Shown: one piece after another, positions 35,653-45,110 of the stretch
Layout of the letters: each line of letters opens with the position of its first letter
Numbering within the stretch: the stretch's first letter is position 1
Assembly (NCBI RefSeq): GCF_030317115.1
Contig: NZ_JASZYF010000013.1
Coordinates: 62,001 to 126,000 of the forward strand
Origin: Variovorax gracilis
Lineage (GTDB): Bacteria > Pseudomonadota > Gammaproteobacteria > Burkholderiales > Burkholderiaceae_C
Direction of reading: 5' to 3'
Length of the DNA: 64,000 nt
Position numbers and translations under genes: made by a program
The notes under the pieces: model-generated
Seen by the model: only the letters and a program-made list of their open reading frames with translations
What the model was told of the DNA's origin: nothing
The model's database searches: none

Positions 35653-36522
35653 ATGAATTTCTCACGTGCTCTGGCTCGCGGCCGGTTGCTGCCGGCCCTG
35701 CTGTTCGCGCTGCTGATGTGGCAGCCGCATGCCCGCGCCGGCGACATCTACGGCTATGTCGATCAGAAGGGCGTGGCGCACTTCGCATCGGAGAAGCTCG
35801 ACGAGCGCTACCAGCTCTTCTTCCGAGGCGGCCAGAGCTTCGACACCGCGAACGGCATCGGCCCCCTGGGCCGGGCGCGCAAGGGCACGATCGACGGCAA
35901 GGTCCCGCGGGCTTCGCAGACCCTGCTGGCGCTGTTCGAGGCTTCGCCCAGCTACAAGGTGGCGAAATCCGCGCTGCGCGACGCATCGCGCAAACACGAC
36001 ATCGACTACGAGTTGCTGCAGGCGCTGATCGCGACGGAGTCTGGCTTCGACGCGCAGGCGGTGTCGCCCAAGGGCGCGCTCGGGCTCATGCAACTCATGC
36101 CCGCGACAGCGCAACGCTATGGGGTCTCGGCCGACCAGCGCGCGACCATCGAGAAGAAGCTGTTCGACCCGCGCATCAACATCGCCACCGGATCCCGACA
36201 CCTGCGCGACCTGATCGCGATGTTCCCGGGCCAGATTGAACTGGCGCTCGCGGCCTACAACGCGGGCGAGGGCGCAGTCCAGCGCGCCGGCAACAGGATT
36301 CCCAACTACCCCGAGACGCAGAACTACGTGCAGACAGTGCTTCAGCTCTACGCCTATCTCAAGCCATCGGCGGGGCTGGGCCGCGGCAAGGGGCCCGCGC
36401 GCATCCGGATGGAAATGACGGTTCCGCAGGGCGGGGCCATCGGTCGTGGCAATATGCCGCCCGCTTCCGGGGAGTTGCCGGCGATGCCGGCCATCCCCGA
36501 GGCGCCGCCCGCGGTGCCTTGA
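35653..36522 (+). CDS. lytic transglycosylase with DUF4124 domain
   Basis: A 289-residue exported SLT family 1 enzyme. A signal peptide ends near HARAG, followed by a DUF4124-like segment (DIYGYVDQKGVAHFASEKLD). The catalytic domain has ALIATESGFDAQAVSPKGALGLMQLMPATA in two consecutive blocks, with the Glu of ATESGF as general acid, and ELALAAYNAGEGAVQ. It cleaves peptidoglycan glycan strands to give 1,6-anhydromuramoyl products. The tail is Pro-rich. Confidence 0.92.
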   Translation: MNFSRALARGRLLPALLFALLMWQPHARAGDIYGYVDQKGVAHFASEKLDERYQLFFRGGQSFDTANGIGPLGRARKGTIDGKVPRASQTLLALFEASPSYKVAKSALRDASRKHDIDYELLQALIATESGFDAQAVSPKGALGLMQLMPATAQRYGVSADQRATIEKKLFDPRINIATGSRHLRDLIAMFPGQIELALAAYNAGEGAVQRAGNRIPNYPETQNYVQTVLQLYAYLKPSAGLGRGKGPARIRMEMTVPQGGAIGRGNMPPASGELPAMPAIPEAPPAVP

Positions 36523-36560
36523 GCGCACCCGTGCCTTTCGATCCGATGAAGGAAATCGCC

Positions 36561-37676
36561 ATGCAACGTCGAAACCTCGTGCTCGCTACAGCGTCAGCCG
36601 CCGTGGTCGGCATCGCGCGTGCGCAAGGGGCGTCGCCGCGCCTGCCCGTGGCACCTTCCGCCGACGAGCCCTACGCGCGGCTGCAAGGTGGCGTGCCCCA
36701 CCACATGACGCCCGAGCAGGAAGCGCAGCGCTTCACCGAAAGCCCGGCGCCCGCCGGCCCGCCGGGGCGATGGGCGCCGCGCGCGGCCTTGCCGATCCCG
36801 CGCAGCGAGATGGCCTGGGCCACCGCCGCGGCGGGTCGCATGCACGTGGTCGGCGGCTACGGCGAAGGCGCGGTCAACCGCGACTACCACCACATCTATG
36901 ACCCGGCATCCGACCGCTGGCTTTCCGGCGCTCCGCTCCCGCGCGGCGCGAACCACGTCGCCGTCGCCGCGGATGCGGGCCGGGTCTATGCGTTCGGCGG
37001 CTTCGTCGAACAGAACCGAAGGTCGGACACCAACGCCTACGCCTACGAGATCGCTGCAGACCGCTGGGTGGCGATCGCGCCCTTGCCGCGCCCGCGCGGT
37101 GCGGCTGCGGCGGTGGTCGTGGATGGCGCGATCCATCTGATTGGCGGTGCCTCCGAGCCCGCGAGCGAGCGCGCCAGCGTGGGCTGGCACGAGGTGTACG
37201 ACCCGAAGACCGACCGCTGGTCCGCGCGAAAGGCATTGCCGGGCGCGCGCGACCACGTCGGCTGCGTGTCGCACGGCGGCCAGATCCACGTGATCGGCGG
37301 GCGCTTCAACACCTTCGAATACAACACCGACCTGCACCACGTCTACCTGCCGGCGCGGGACACCTGGGAATTGCGCTCGCCGCTGCCCACTGCGCGCTCG
37401 GGCCATGGCCTGGTGGTCTACCGCGGGCGCTGCTACGCCATGGGCGGCGAAGGCGGCATCCTGGTGGGCGGCGTGCCGCGCCAGGCCAAGGTCTTCGGCC
37501 AGATGGAAAGCTACGATCCGGCAACCGACACCTGGCAACGCCACGCGCCGATGCCCACGCCACGCCATGCGGTGGGCGCGGCCGTGATCGGCGACTGGAT
37601 CTACGTCGCCGGCGGCGGTGCCGTCCTGGGCGGCGCCGTGCAGTCGGCCGTGCATGAAGCATTCACACCGGGCTGA
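36561..37676 (+). CDS. exported kelch-repeat beta-propeller protein
   Basis: A 371-residue protein with a twin-arginine-like signal (MQRRNLVLATASAAVVGIA) and about six kelch repeats with GG doublets followed by Tyr and Trp (MHVVGGYGEGAV, RVYAFGGF, AIHLIGGAS, IHVIGGRF, CYAMGGEGG, IYVAGGGAVLGG). It is a beta-propeller, probably periplasmic; binding or sugar-modifying roles are possible but unproven. ATG 36561 is preferred for its AAGGA site. It lies 38 bases after the transglycosylase, so likely the same operon. Confidence 0.88.
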   Translation: MQRRNLVLATASAAVVGIARAQGASPRLPVAPSADEPYARLQGGVPHHMTPEQEAQRFTESPAPAGPPGRWAPRAALPIPRSEMAWATAAAGRMHVVGGYGEGAVNRDYHHIYDPASDRWLSGAPLPRGANHVAVAADAGRVYAFGGFVEQNRRSDTNAYAYEIAADRWVAIAPLPRPRGAAAAVVVDGAIHLIGGASEPASERASVGWHEVYDPKTDRWSARKALPGARDHVGCVSHGGQIHVIGGRFNTFEYNTDLHHVYLPARDTWELRSPLPTARSGHGLVVYRGRCYAMGGEGGILVGGVPRQAKVFGQMESYDPATDTWQRHAPMPTPRHAVGAAVIGDWIYVAGGGAVLGGAVQSAVHEAFTPG

Positions 37677-37728
37677 GCGCGCAACGGTGCGCTGACCCCC
37701 GATTCATTTCCCCTCTCATTTTTTTCCC

Positions 37729-40113
37729 ATGGACTCCCAACCTTCGCTCGATCTCCAGAGCCCCGAAGAAGACGGCGCGCTGACGCTGGCCGACTATGCG
37801 CAGACCGCCTACCTCGAGTACGCATTGAGCGTCGTCAAGGGCCGTGCGCTGCCTGACGTCAGCGACGGCCAGAAGCCGGTGCAGCGGCGCATCCTCTATT
37901 CGATGTCGCGCATGGGCCTCGGCTACGGCGGCGCCAACGGCACCGTCGGCGCCAAGCCGGTCAAGAGCGCACGCGTGGTCGGCGACGTGCTCGGCCGCTT
38001 TCATCCGCACAGCGACCAGGCCGCCTACGACGCGCTGGTGCGCATGGCGCAGGACTTCTCGCAACGCTATCCGCTGGTCGACGGCCAGGGCAACTTCGGC
38101 AGCCGTGACGGCGATGGTGCAGCGGCCATGCGCTACACCGAGGCGCGCCTCGCCCGCATCACCAGCCTGCTGCTCGACGAAATCGACGAGGGCACGGTCG
38201 ACTTCATTCCCAACTACGACGGCTCGACCGAAGAGCCGCGGCTGCTGCCCGCGCGCCTGCCTTTCGCGCTGCTCAATGGCGCGAGCGGCATCGCGGTCGG
38301 CCTGGCCACAGAGATCCCGAGCCACAACCTGCGCGAGATCGCCGATGCCTGCGTGGCGCTCATCAAGAGCAACGGCAAGCTGTCCGACGAGGAACTGCTC
38401 GGCTTCGTGCCCGGCCCTGACTACCCGGGTGGTGCGCAGATCATCAGCAGCGCAGCCGACATCGCCGACGCGTACCGGACCGGTCGCGGCTCCCTCAAGG
38501 TGCGCGCGCGCTGGAAGATCGAGGAGTTGGCGCGCGGCCAGTGGCAACTCGTGGTCAACGAACTGCCGCCGGGTGTCAGCACCCAGAAGGTGCTGGAGGA
38601 AATCGAGGAACTCACGAACCCCAAGGTCCGTGCCGGAAAGAAGGCGCTCACGGCCGAGCAGACGCAACTGAAGGCCGCTGTTCTCTCCGTGCTCGACGTG
38701 GTGCGCGACGAGTCGAGCAAGGACGCGCCGGTGCGCCTGGTGTTCGAACCCAAGACCTCGCGCATCAGCCAGGAAGAGTTCATCACCACGCTGCTGTCGC
38801 AGACCTCGTTGGAAACCTCTGCGCCTATCAACCTGACGATGGTGGGCATCGACGGCAAGCCGACGCAGAAGTCGCTGCGGCAGATGCTCAACGAGTGGAT
38901 CGCCTTCCGCGAGATCACGGTCGAGAAGCGGTCGCGCCATCGACTCGGCAAGGTGGAAGACCGCATCCACATCCTCGAAGGCCGGCAACTGGTGCTGCTG
39001 AACATCGACGAGGTGATCGCCATCATCCGCGCCGCCGAGGACCCGAAGGCAGCACTGATCGCACGTTTCAACCTCAGCGAACGGCAGGCAGAGGACATCC
39101 TTGAAATCCGCCTGCGCCAGCTCGCGCGGCTGGAGGCCATCAAGATCGAGCAGGAGCTGAAAGGCCTGCGCGAAGAGCAGAAGAAGCTCGAGGACATCCT
39201 CGGCAGCCCGGCCGCGTTGCGCCGGTTGCTTGTGAAGGAGATCGAGACCGATGCGAAGAGCTTCGAAGACCCGCGCCGCACACTGATCCAGGCCGAGAAG
39301 CGCGCCGTCGCCGAAGTGCGCGTGGTCGACGAGCCGGTCACTGTCATCGTGTCGCAGAAGGGTTGGGTCCGCACGCAGAAGGGCTGGGCCAGCGAGCGCG
39401 CGGCGGGTGCCGGGGCGCCTGAATACAGCTTCAAGTCAGGCGATTCGCTGTACGGCGCCTTCGAGTGCCGCACCGTCGACACGCTGCTCGTGTTCGGCAC
39501 CGCCAAGGACAAGGGCGTGCGCGTCTACAGCGTGCCGGTGGCGTCGCTGCCGGGCGGTCGCGGTGACGGCCAGCCCGTCACGACGCTGATCGACCTGGAC
39601 AGCGGCACGCACGTGGCGCATTACTTCGCGGGACCGCTCGGTGCGAACCTGTTGTTGTCGAACACCGGCGGTTACGGCTTCATCGCGTCGGTCGAGAACA
39701 TGATTTCGCGACAGCGCGGTGGAAAGGCCTTCGTCGACGTGGGCGAAGGCGAGCAGATGTGCCGGCCTTCGCTTGTCGGTGGTGCGGGCGGTGCCGAGCC
39801 GCTGCCGGCGGCCACGCACGTCGCCTGCGCCTCCACGGGCGGTCGCATCCTCACCTTCGACATCAACGAACTCAAGGCGCTGCCGAAGGGCGGGCGCGGG
39901 CTCACGCTCATCGACCTCGAAGCCAAGGACACGCTTGCAGGCGCGGCGGCCTACACGCGCAGCGTGAAGATCGAAGGCATCGGTCGTGGCGGCAAGGAGC
40001 GCGAGGAGACGTTGGAAATCCGCACGCTCAACAACGCGCGCGCCAGCCGTGCGCGCAAGGGCAAGGCGGCCGATCTCGGCTTCAAGCCCGCGAGCATCGT
40101 GCGCGTCCAGTAG
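37729..40113 (+). CDS. parC: DNA topoisomerase IV subunit A
   Basis: A 794-residue subunit carrying the cleavage tyrosine in [11 protein letters not shown]. The breakage-reunion domain starts [20 protein letters not shown]. Beta-pinwheel C-terminal repeats are present ([24 protein letters not shown]). The quinolone-pocket residues differ from E. coli: [10 protein letters not shown] replaces HPHGDSACYE, so the Ser80 and Glu84 equivalents are Gln and Asp. No Shine-Dalgarno is evident before the ATG. Confidence 0.96.
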   Translation: MDSQPSLDLQSPEEDGALTLADYAQTAYLEYALSVVKGRALPDVSDGQKPVQRRILYSMSRMGLGYGGANGTVGAKPVKSARVVGDVLGRFHPHSDQAAYDALVRMAQDFSQRYPLVDGQGNFGSRDGDGAAAMRYTEARLARITSLLLDEIDEGTVDFIPNYDGSTEEPRLLPARLPFALLNGASGIAVGLATEIPSHNLREIADACVALIKSNGKLSDEELLGFVPGPDYPGGAQIISSAADIADAYRTGRGSLKVRARWKIEELARGQWQLVVNELPPGVSTQKVLEEIEELTNPKVRAGKKALTAEQTQLKAAVLSVLDVVRDESSKDAPVRLVFEPKTSRISQEEFITTLLSQTSLETSAPINLTMVGIDGKPTQKSLRQMLNEWIAFREITVEKRSRHRLGKVEDRIHILEGRQLVLLNIDEVIAIIRAAEDPKAALIARFNLSERQAEDILEIRLRQLARLEAIKIEQELKGLREEQKKLEDILGSPAALRRLLVKEIETDAKSFEDPRRTLIQAEKRAVAEVRVVDEPVTVIVSQKGWVRTQKGWASERAAGAGAPEYSFKSGDSLYGAFECRTVDTLLVFGTAKDKGVRVYSVPVASLPGGRGDGQPVTTLIDLDSGTHVAHYFAGPLGANLLLSNTGGYGFIASVENMISRQRGGKAFVDVGEGEQMCRPSLVGGAGGAEPLPAATHVACASTGGRILTFDINELKALPKGGRGLTLIDLEAKDTLAGAAAYTRSVKIEGIGRGGKEREETLEIRTLNNARASRARKGKAADLGFKPASIVRVQ

Positions 40114-40135
40114 CACGGCACACGGGGGGACGCAG

Positions 40136-40315
40136 ATGGAAATCGGAATCCTGGGCCTGGTCATCGCCGTGGTCAGCGGCCTTGCCAGCTACGCGCTCGG
40201 CCGCTGGCTCTCCAACAAGCGTCGGCAGAAGAAGGCCGATCAGGCGCGCGCCATCGCCGAAGCCGGGCAGAGCCGGCAGGTGCGGCGCGCTCGCGAGCGC
40301 CAGCGGCGGCGCTGA
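40136..40315 (+). CDS. 59-residue membrane-anchored basic protein after parC
   Basis: A small gene 22 bases after parC with GGGGGGA upstream. It has one N-terminal transmembrane helix (GILGLVIAVVSGLASYALG) and a strongly basic cytoplasmic tail ending RRARERQRRR. No family was recognised. The location right after parC, plus the charge, leaves open a DNA or membrane association, which is only an inference. Confidence 0.65.
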   Translation: MEIGILGLVIAVVSGLASYALGRWLSNKRRQKKADQARAIAEAGQSRQVRRARERQRRR

Positions 40316-40340
40316 TCCGCCCGGCCTTGCGGAGGCGGGG

Positions 40341-41480
40341 CTACTTCAGCCCTTGCCACCAGCGCACATTGGTGCGCGGCTGGCCGACCGTCAGCACCTC
40401 GCCGATGGCCGGCGTGGCGAGTTCGATCTTCTGTCGCTCCGACAGATCCGCGATGCGGTCCAGCGGGTCGTGCCACGTGTGGAAGGCGAGGTCGAAGGTG
40501 CTGTTGTGCACCGAGAAGAGCACCTTGGCCCGCAGGTCCTGAAAGGCCTGCACGCTTTGCTCGGGTGTCATGTGCACCGAGGGCCAGTAGGCGTCGTAGG
40601 CACCGTTTTCCATCATCGCGAGGTCGAAGCCGCTGAAGCGCTCGCCGATCTGGCCGAAGCCCTTGAAGTAGCCGGAGTCGCCGCTGTAGAAGATGCGCTG
40701 GTCGCCGCTCTGGATGACCCACGATGCCCACAGCGTCTTGTCGCGGTCGTCCAGCGTACGTCCCGAGAAATGCTGGGCCGGCGTGGCGGTGAGCTGCACG
40801 CCGTCATGTTGCCCGGCCTGCCACCAGTCGAACTCGGCGATTCGATCGGCCGGCACGCCCAACTCCACGAGCCGCGCGCCCACACCCAGCGGCACGAAGT
40901 AACGGTTCACGCGTTTCGCCAGGTATTCGATGGTCGCGATGTCGAGATGGTCGTAGTGGTCGTGCGAGAGGATCAATCCCTCGATCGGCGGCAACTGTTC
41001 GAGCGTGAGCGGCGGTTTGTGGAAACGCTTGGGGCCGATCCACTGGAAGGGCGATGCGCGTTCGCTGAAGACCGGGTCGATCAACCAGAACTTCCCACGC
41101 AGCTTGAGCAGATGGGAAGAGTGACCCAGGCGGATCACGTGATTGCCCTGCGCGTCCAACGCCTCCAACTGCGCGGTGGTGAGCGGGCGCACCGGGATCG
41201 GGTCGGTCGGTACCGTGTCGGTCTTCGTGCCGACGAGGAATCGCGACCAGATCTTCCATTGGCTCGCCGAGGGCAGCGCGTCGGGATTGGGCGGATTGCG
41301 GAAACCGCAGCCCTGGAACTGCGGGGATGCGGCGTAGGGCGTCTCGCAGGCGCTGTGGCTGGCGCAACTGGCGAGCAGCGCGCAGGCCGCCACCAGGAGG
41401 CCACCGCACCACTGGCGCAGCCTTGGCCGCGAAGGCCGCGAATTGGATGCCGGTGCTGCAGATGCGGTGTTGGCTGTCAT
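40341..41480 (-). CDS. metallo-beta-lactamase-fold lipoprotein (NAPE-PLD/RomA-like)
   Basis: A 379-residue protein with a lipoprotein-type signal peptide (LASCASHSAC region) and a beta-lactamase-fold domain. Metal motif SHDHYDHLD (about residue 215), RLGHSSHLLKLRGKFWLIDP before it, GDSGYF (about 292) and SVHNSTF match the NAPE-phospholipase-D/RomA family. It probably hydrolyses a lipid-like ester in the envelope. GGGAG lies upstream of the ATG. It is divergent from the giant patatin gene, an interesting pairing of two putative lipid hydrolases. Confidence 0.85.
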   Translation of the reverse strand: MTANTASAAPASNSRPSRPRLRQWCGGLLVAACALLASCASHSACETPYAASPQFQGCGFRNPPNPDALPSASQWKIWSRFLVGTKTDTVPTDPIPVRPLTTAQLEALDAQGNHVIRLGHSSHLLKLRGKFWLIDPVFSERASPFQWIGPKRFHKPPLTLEQLPPIEGLILSHDHYDHLDIATIEYLAKRVNRYFVPLGVGARLVELGVPADRIAEFDWWQAGQHDGVQLTATPAQHFSGRTLDDRDKTLWASWVIQSGDQRIFYSGDSGYFKGFGQIGERFSGFDLAMMENGAYDAYWPSVHMTPEQSVQAFQDLRAKVLFSVHNSTFDLAFHTWHDPLDRIADLSERQKIELATPAIGEVLTVGQPRTNVRWWQGLK

Positions 41481-41621
41481 GTGGATAGGGCTCCCGGTAG
41501 CGGTGTCGACTCGCGCCGGGCGAGCTTAACCAATGCGGCCCTGCGGTCCGGCATAGACCGTTCGCTCCATTGATGCGCCGGGGCAAGCATGAAATATTGC
41601 GACCGAACGACGAGGACCCGC

Positions 41622-44600
41622 ATGGACGAAACCATCCAGAAGCTGGTCGCCGAGCGTCGCCGTGCGCTTGATGGCGCCGATGACGGCCGTCGGCCCTGGG
41701 GCCTGGCACTGTCCGGTGGCGGCATCCGCAGCGCGACCTTCTGCCTGGGGCTGCTCAAGTCGCTGGCGGCGCAGCGGCAGTTGCTCAGGTTCGACTTGAT
41801 GTCGACGGTTTCCGGAGGTGGCTACGTCGGCGCCATGCTGGGCCGGCTCTGCACGAACGCGAAGTCGGCCGATGAGGTGCGCGAGATCGAGCGCGCGCTC
41901 GGCGACGTCGATCGCGCGCGCTTCGGCTGGTGGCTGCGTGGCAATGGTCGCTACCTCATTCCGGGCGGCTTGCGTGACACGCTCTTCGCCGCCGCGCTCT
42001 ACCTGCGCAACCTGCTCGGCACGCACATCGAACTCGCGATCGCTGCCAGCCTGATCGGCATCGTGCTCGCGGCGACCAATCTGTTGCTGTGGGACGCGGT
42101 CTTCAGGGCTGTGGACCTCAACAGCATCTCGCCCGACAACGCGAACGGCGCGACTGCGCTCACCAGCGTGCAGTACGTGCGCCTGCTGGTCGAATGGGCG
42201 ACACAGTGGCCGACCCTGTGGTTCACGCTCGTCGGGCCTTTCATCGCCTCGGTGGTTCTGGCTTGCGCCTACTGGTCGGTGCGCGACAAGCCATCGACAT
42301 CGTCGATGCTGCTGCAAGTCGCCATGTGGGTGGCGCTCGGTCTCGGCGCCTGCTGGATCGGTCCGCCGCTGCTGCGGCGCTACAGCGGGCCGCCCTGGCT
42401 GGCTCCGGCCTTCGAGGTCTTTGCGCTGTGCTGGGTCGTCTCCTTGCTGTGGGTGCTGTACCGCAGCCGTGTGCGATCGGCGGCCGAGTTGCGCAACGAG
42501 TTGACGGACTGGCTGGCGTCGGTAATCAACACGGCGCTGTTGATCGTGATGCTCGGCCTGCTCGATCGCAGCGCCTGGTGGCTGGCGGCGGAGACGCCGC
42601 GGCAGTCCATCTCCTACGGTGCGGTATTGCTGGTCGTGGCCGCGGGGCTTCGCGGCGTGCTGCCGATGCTGCTCTCCCATCGGCAGGAGATCCCCGGCGT
42701 CGGCAAGACCCTCGTGATGACGCTCGCGAGCGTGCTGGGCCTGGTGCTGGCCTTCTGTCTTGCCGCATGGTGGGTGAGCGTCGTGTATTCGGTGGTGCTG
42801 CTGCCCGTGTTCACGCCCGCGGGGCTGGACTTCATGCGCGGCTGGGCCTGGCTGGGCACCATCGCCGTGATCCTCGGCACCTACGCGCTGGTGACGGGGC
42901 GCAACTTCGCCTTTCTCAACGTCTCGTCGCTGCACATGTTTTACAAGGCGCGCATCGTTCGGGGCTATCTCGGTGCGGCCAATGCGCGCCGGCTGGGCGC
43001 GAGCCCGACGGACAAGATGTCGGGCCTGGAGCCGCCGCAGGTGCCCGTGGGGGAGGTCGACTCGCACGACGACATCTCGCAGCTCCACTATGCGCCGCAG
43101 ACCCATGGCGGCCTGGTTCATTTTGCGAATGTCTGCATCAACCAGACTCACGGCACCAAGGACAAGCTCTTCAATCGCGACCGCAAGAGCCTGCCGCTCA
43201 CCGTCGGGCCCTGCGGCTGGATGCAGGCAGCCGGCGCGCCCTGGACACAGGCCCATGGCGACGGCGCGCTCTCGCTCGGCGCATGGACCGCGATCTCGGG
43301 CGCGGCCTTTGCGCCCGGCCTCGGCCGGCTGACCAAGCGCGGCATCTCGGCGTTGTCGGTCTTTGCGGGCCTGCGGCTCGGGTACTGGTGGAACAGTGCC
43401 GACGCCGGCATCGTGCAGCGCGGCGCCGTCGTGCATGCGAGCCCGTTGCTGATGAAGACACGCTTCATGCTGCTCGAATGCTTCGGCGCGTTCCCGGGCA
43501 GCAGCTCGGCGAACTGGTACCTGAGCGACGGCGGCCATTTCGAGAACACGGGCGCCTACGCGCTGCTGCGGCAGGAGGCCGCGTTGATCGTGATCGCCGA
43601 CTGCGGCGCCGATCCGGACTACCGCTTCTGCGACCTGGAGATCCTCATCCGCCGCGCGCGCATCGATCTCAATGCGGAGATCACCTTCATGAAGCCGCGG
43701 CCGGGCGCCGATTGGACGCACCTTGCCTCCTTCGGCTCGCTCAACGACCTCGCGTCGCCGAGCAGCCAGGCCTGCCTCGCGCTGGCGCAGGTGCGCTACG
43801 CGAGCGGGGCCATGGGGCAGATCGTGCTGGTCAAGCCCAACGTCTCTGCCGCACTGCCTGTGGATCTCGTGAACTTCAAGGCCGCCAATCCGCTGTTTCC
43901 TCAACAGCCGACCACCGACCAGTTCTTCGACGAAGCGCAGTGGGAAAGCTACTTCCGCCTTGGCGCCGAGATCGGCGATCGGCTCGAGGAAGAGATGCTC
44001 GAGCACGTCGCCGCAGGCGCAGCCGGCTTGTTCGTGCCCGACGACGGGCAACCGAACTCCACGCCGCAAGCGGCGAAACCCGGCGACAAGGACAGCGCCG
44101 CTGCAGCGGCTGTGGGCTCGATGAGCCGCCTCCAGGCCCGGGTCCTGAAGGCAGGGGCGGTCACGGCGTCGATCGGCATCGGGACCGCGGCCACCTTTGG
44201 CGTCGCGGCATGGCAGGGCATCGACAGTTGGCGCGCACAACGCGCTGAAGCGGAGCGTTCGGAAAACAGCGCATTCAAGGATCTCACCGAACGCTGGGCG
44301 CACCTGCGCAACGGGACAGGCGGCGGCGATGCGCCGGCCCTGCTGGCGGCCGAGCTGCTGCGCACGGGCGACTTGCTGTGCCGCGAAGGCAGCGACAACT
44401 TCATGGCGAACTTCCGTTTGTCCGTGCGCATCGTCGACGACGCCAAGCAGGCCTGTGCGAACGAAACCGTGGAGCAGCGTGCGCCGGCCTGCGCGCGCCT
44501 GCTCGACCCCGGCAACGGCATCGACTGCCTGCAGCCTCCACCGGCCCAACCGTGCGCGCCGCGCTATTGGGCGCGCGACTACACGGGTCAGACGGGGTCG

Positions 44601-45101
44601 AAGCAGAACTGCAGCGGCATCCTGCCGGAGCCCTTTGCCATTGCCGTGCGGGTGCGTGACCTGGTGACGGGGTGGCGCGGCGAGACGCGGGTGGCGGCCG
44701 CGCCGCCGCCCTACGCACCCTCGACCGGTTCAAACGGTTCGGCCCCCGCGCCGGCGCCGATCCCGCCCGACGTCTGCGAAGGCGCTGTCGTCTACATCCA
44801 GACCTACGGCACCGCGTTCCGCGACAAGGCACGCCTATGGCGCGGGCCTTGGCGCGAACTGGGTGCCTCCGTGCCGCCGATCGAGGACGTGCTCAGCACC
44901 TCGCGTCGCCAGGGGCGGGCGCCACCCGTGGGCCATCCGGCACCGACCGTGGTCATCCGCGAAGAGTCATCGCGCGCCTGTGCGCAGGCACTTGTCCAGA
45001 CCGCTCCGACGCCGACCGGACAGCCCTGGGTCGTCAAGCTGCTGCCGCGCCCGATCAATGCCGATCCCGGCGCGATCGAGGTCTGGTTGCCGAGGCCTTA
45101 G
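41622..45101 (+). CDS. large multi-pass membrane patatin-like phospholipase
   Basis: A 1159-residue protein. The patatin oxyanion motif LSGGGIRSATF (about 31-41) and nucleophile Ser in STVSGGGYVGAML (about 60) open the protein. About eight hydrophobic segments follow (roughly residues 130-440). The catalytic Asp is in YLSDGGHFENTGAYALL (about 630). A further hydrophobic segment (TASIGIGTAATFGVAAW, about 850) precedes a Cys-containing C-terminal region of about 290 residues. ATG 41622 is favoured by GAGGA upstream; ATG 41589 is in frame. It likely acts on membrane phospholipids. Confidence 0.85.
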   Translation: MDETIQKLVAERRRALDGADDGRRPWGLALSGGGIRSATFCLGLLKSLAAQRQLLRFDLMSTVSGGGYVGAMLGRLCTNAKSADEVREIERALGDVDRARFGWWLRGNGRYLIPGGLRDTLFAAALYLRNLLGTHIELAIAASLIGIVLAATNLLLWDAVFRAVDLNSISPDNANGATALTSVQYVRLLVEWATQWPTLWFTLVGPFIASVVLACAYWSVRDKPSTSSMLLQVAMWVALGLGACWIGPPLLRRYSGPPWLAPAFEVFALCWVVSLLWVLYRSRVRSAAELRNELTDWLASVINTALLIVMLGLLDRSAWWLAAETPRQSISYGAVLLVVAAGLRGVLPMLLSHRQEIPGVGKTLVMTLASVLGLVLAFCLAAWWVSVVYSVVLLPVFTPAGLDFMRGWAWLGTIAVILGTYALVTGRNFAFLNVSSLHMFYKARIVRGYLGAANARRLGASPTDKMSGLEPPQVPVGEVDSHDDISQLHYAPQTHGGLVHFANVCINQTHGTKDKLFNRDRKSLPLTVGPCGWMQAAGAPWTQAHGDGALSLGAWTAISGAAFAPGLGRLTKRGISALSVFAGLRLGYWWNSADAGIVQRGAVVHASPLLMKTRFMLLECFGAFPGSSSANWYLSDGGHFENTGAYALLRQEAALIVIADCGADPDYRFCDLEILIRRARIDLNAEITFMKPRPGADWTHLASFGSLNDLASPSSQACLALAQVRYASGAMGQIVLVKPNVSAALPVDLVNFKAANPLFPQQPTTDQFFDEAQWESYFRLGAEIGDRLEEEMLEHVAAGAAGLFVPDDGQPNSTPQAAKPGDKDSAAAAAVGSMSRLQARVLKAGAVTASIGIGTAATFGVAAWQGIDSWRAQRAEAERSENSAFKDLTERWAHLRNGTGGGDAPALLAAELLRTGDLLCREGSDNFMANFRLSVRIVDDAKQACANETVEQRAPACARLLDPGNGIDCLQPPPAQPCAPRYWARDYTGQTGSKQNCSGILPEPFAIAVRVRDLVTGWRGETRVAAAPPPYAPSTGSNGSAPAPAPIPPDVCEGAVVYIQTYGTAFRDKARLWRGPWRELGASVPPIEDVLSTSRRQGRAPPVGHPAPTVVIREESSRACAQALVQTAPTPTGQPWVVKLLPRPINADPGAIEVWLPRP

Positions 45102-45110
45102 CGAGGCTCC

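Noticed and set aside
41526-44549. A 1,007-codon open frame antisense to the patatin gene
   Set aside because: Arg/Gly/Gln-rich composition typical of shadow frames in GC-rich DNA, with no motif. The plus strand has clear patatin signatures.
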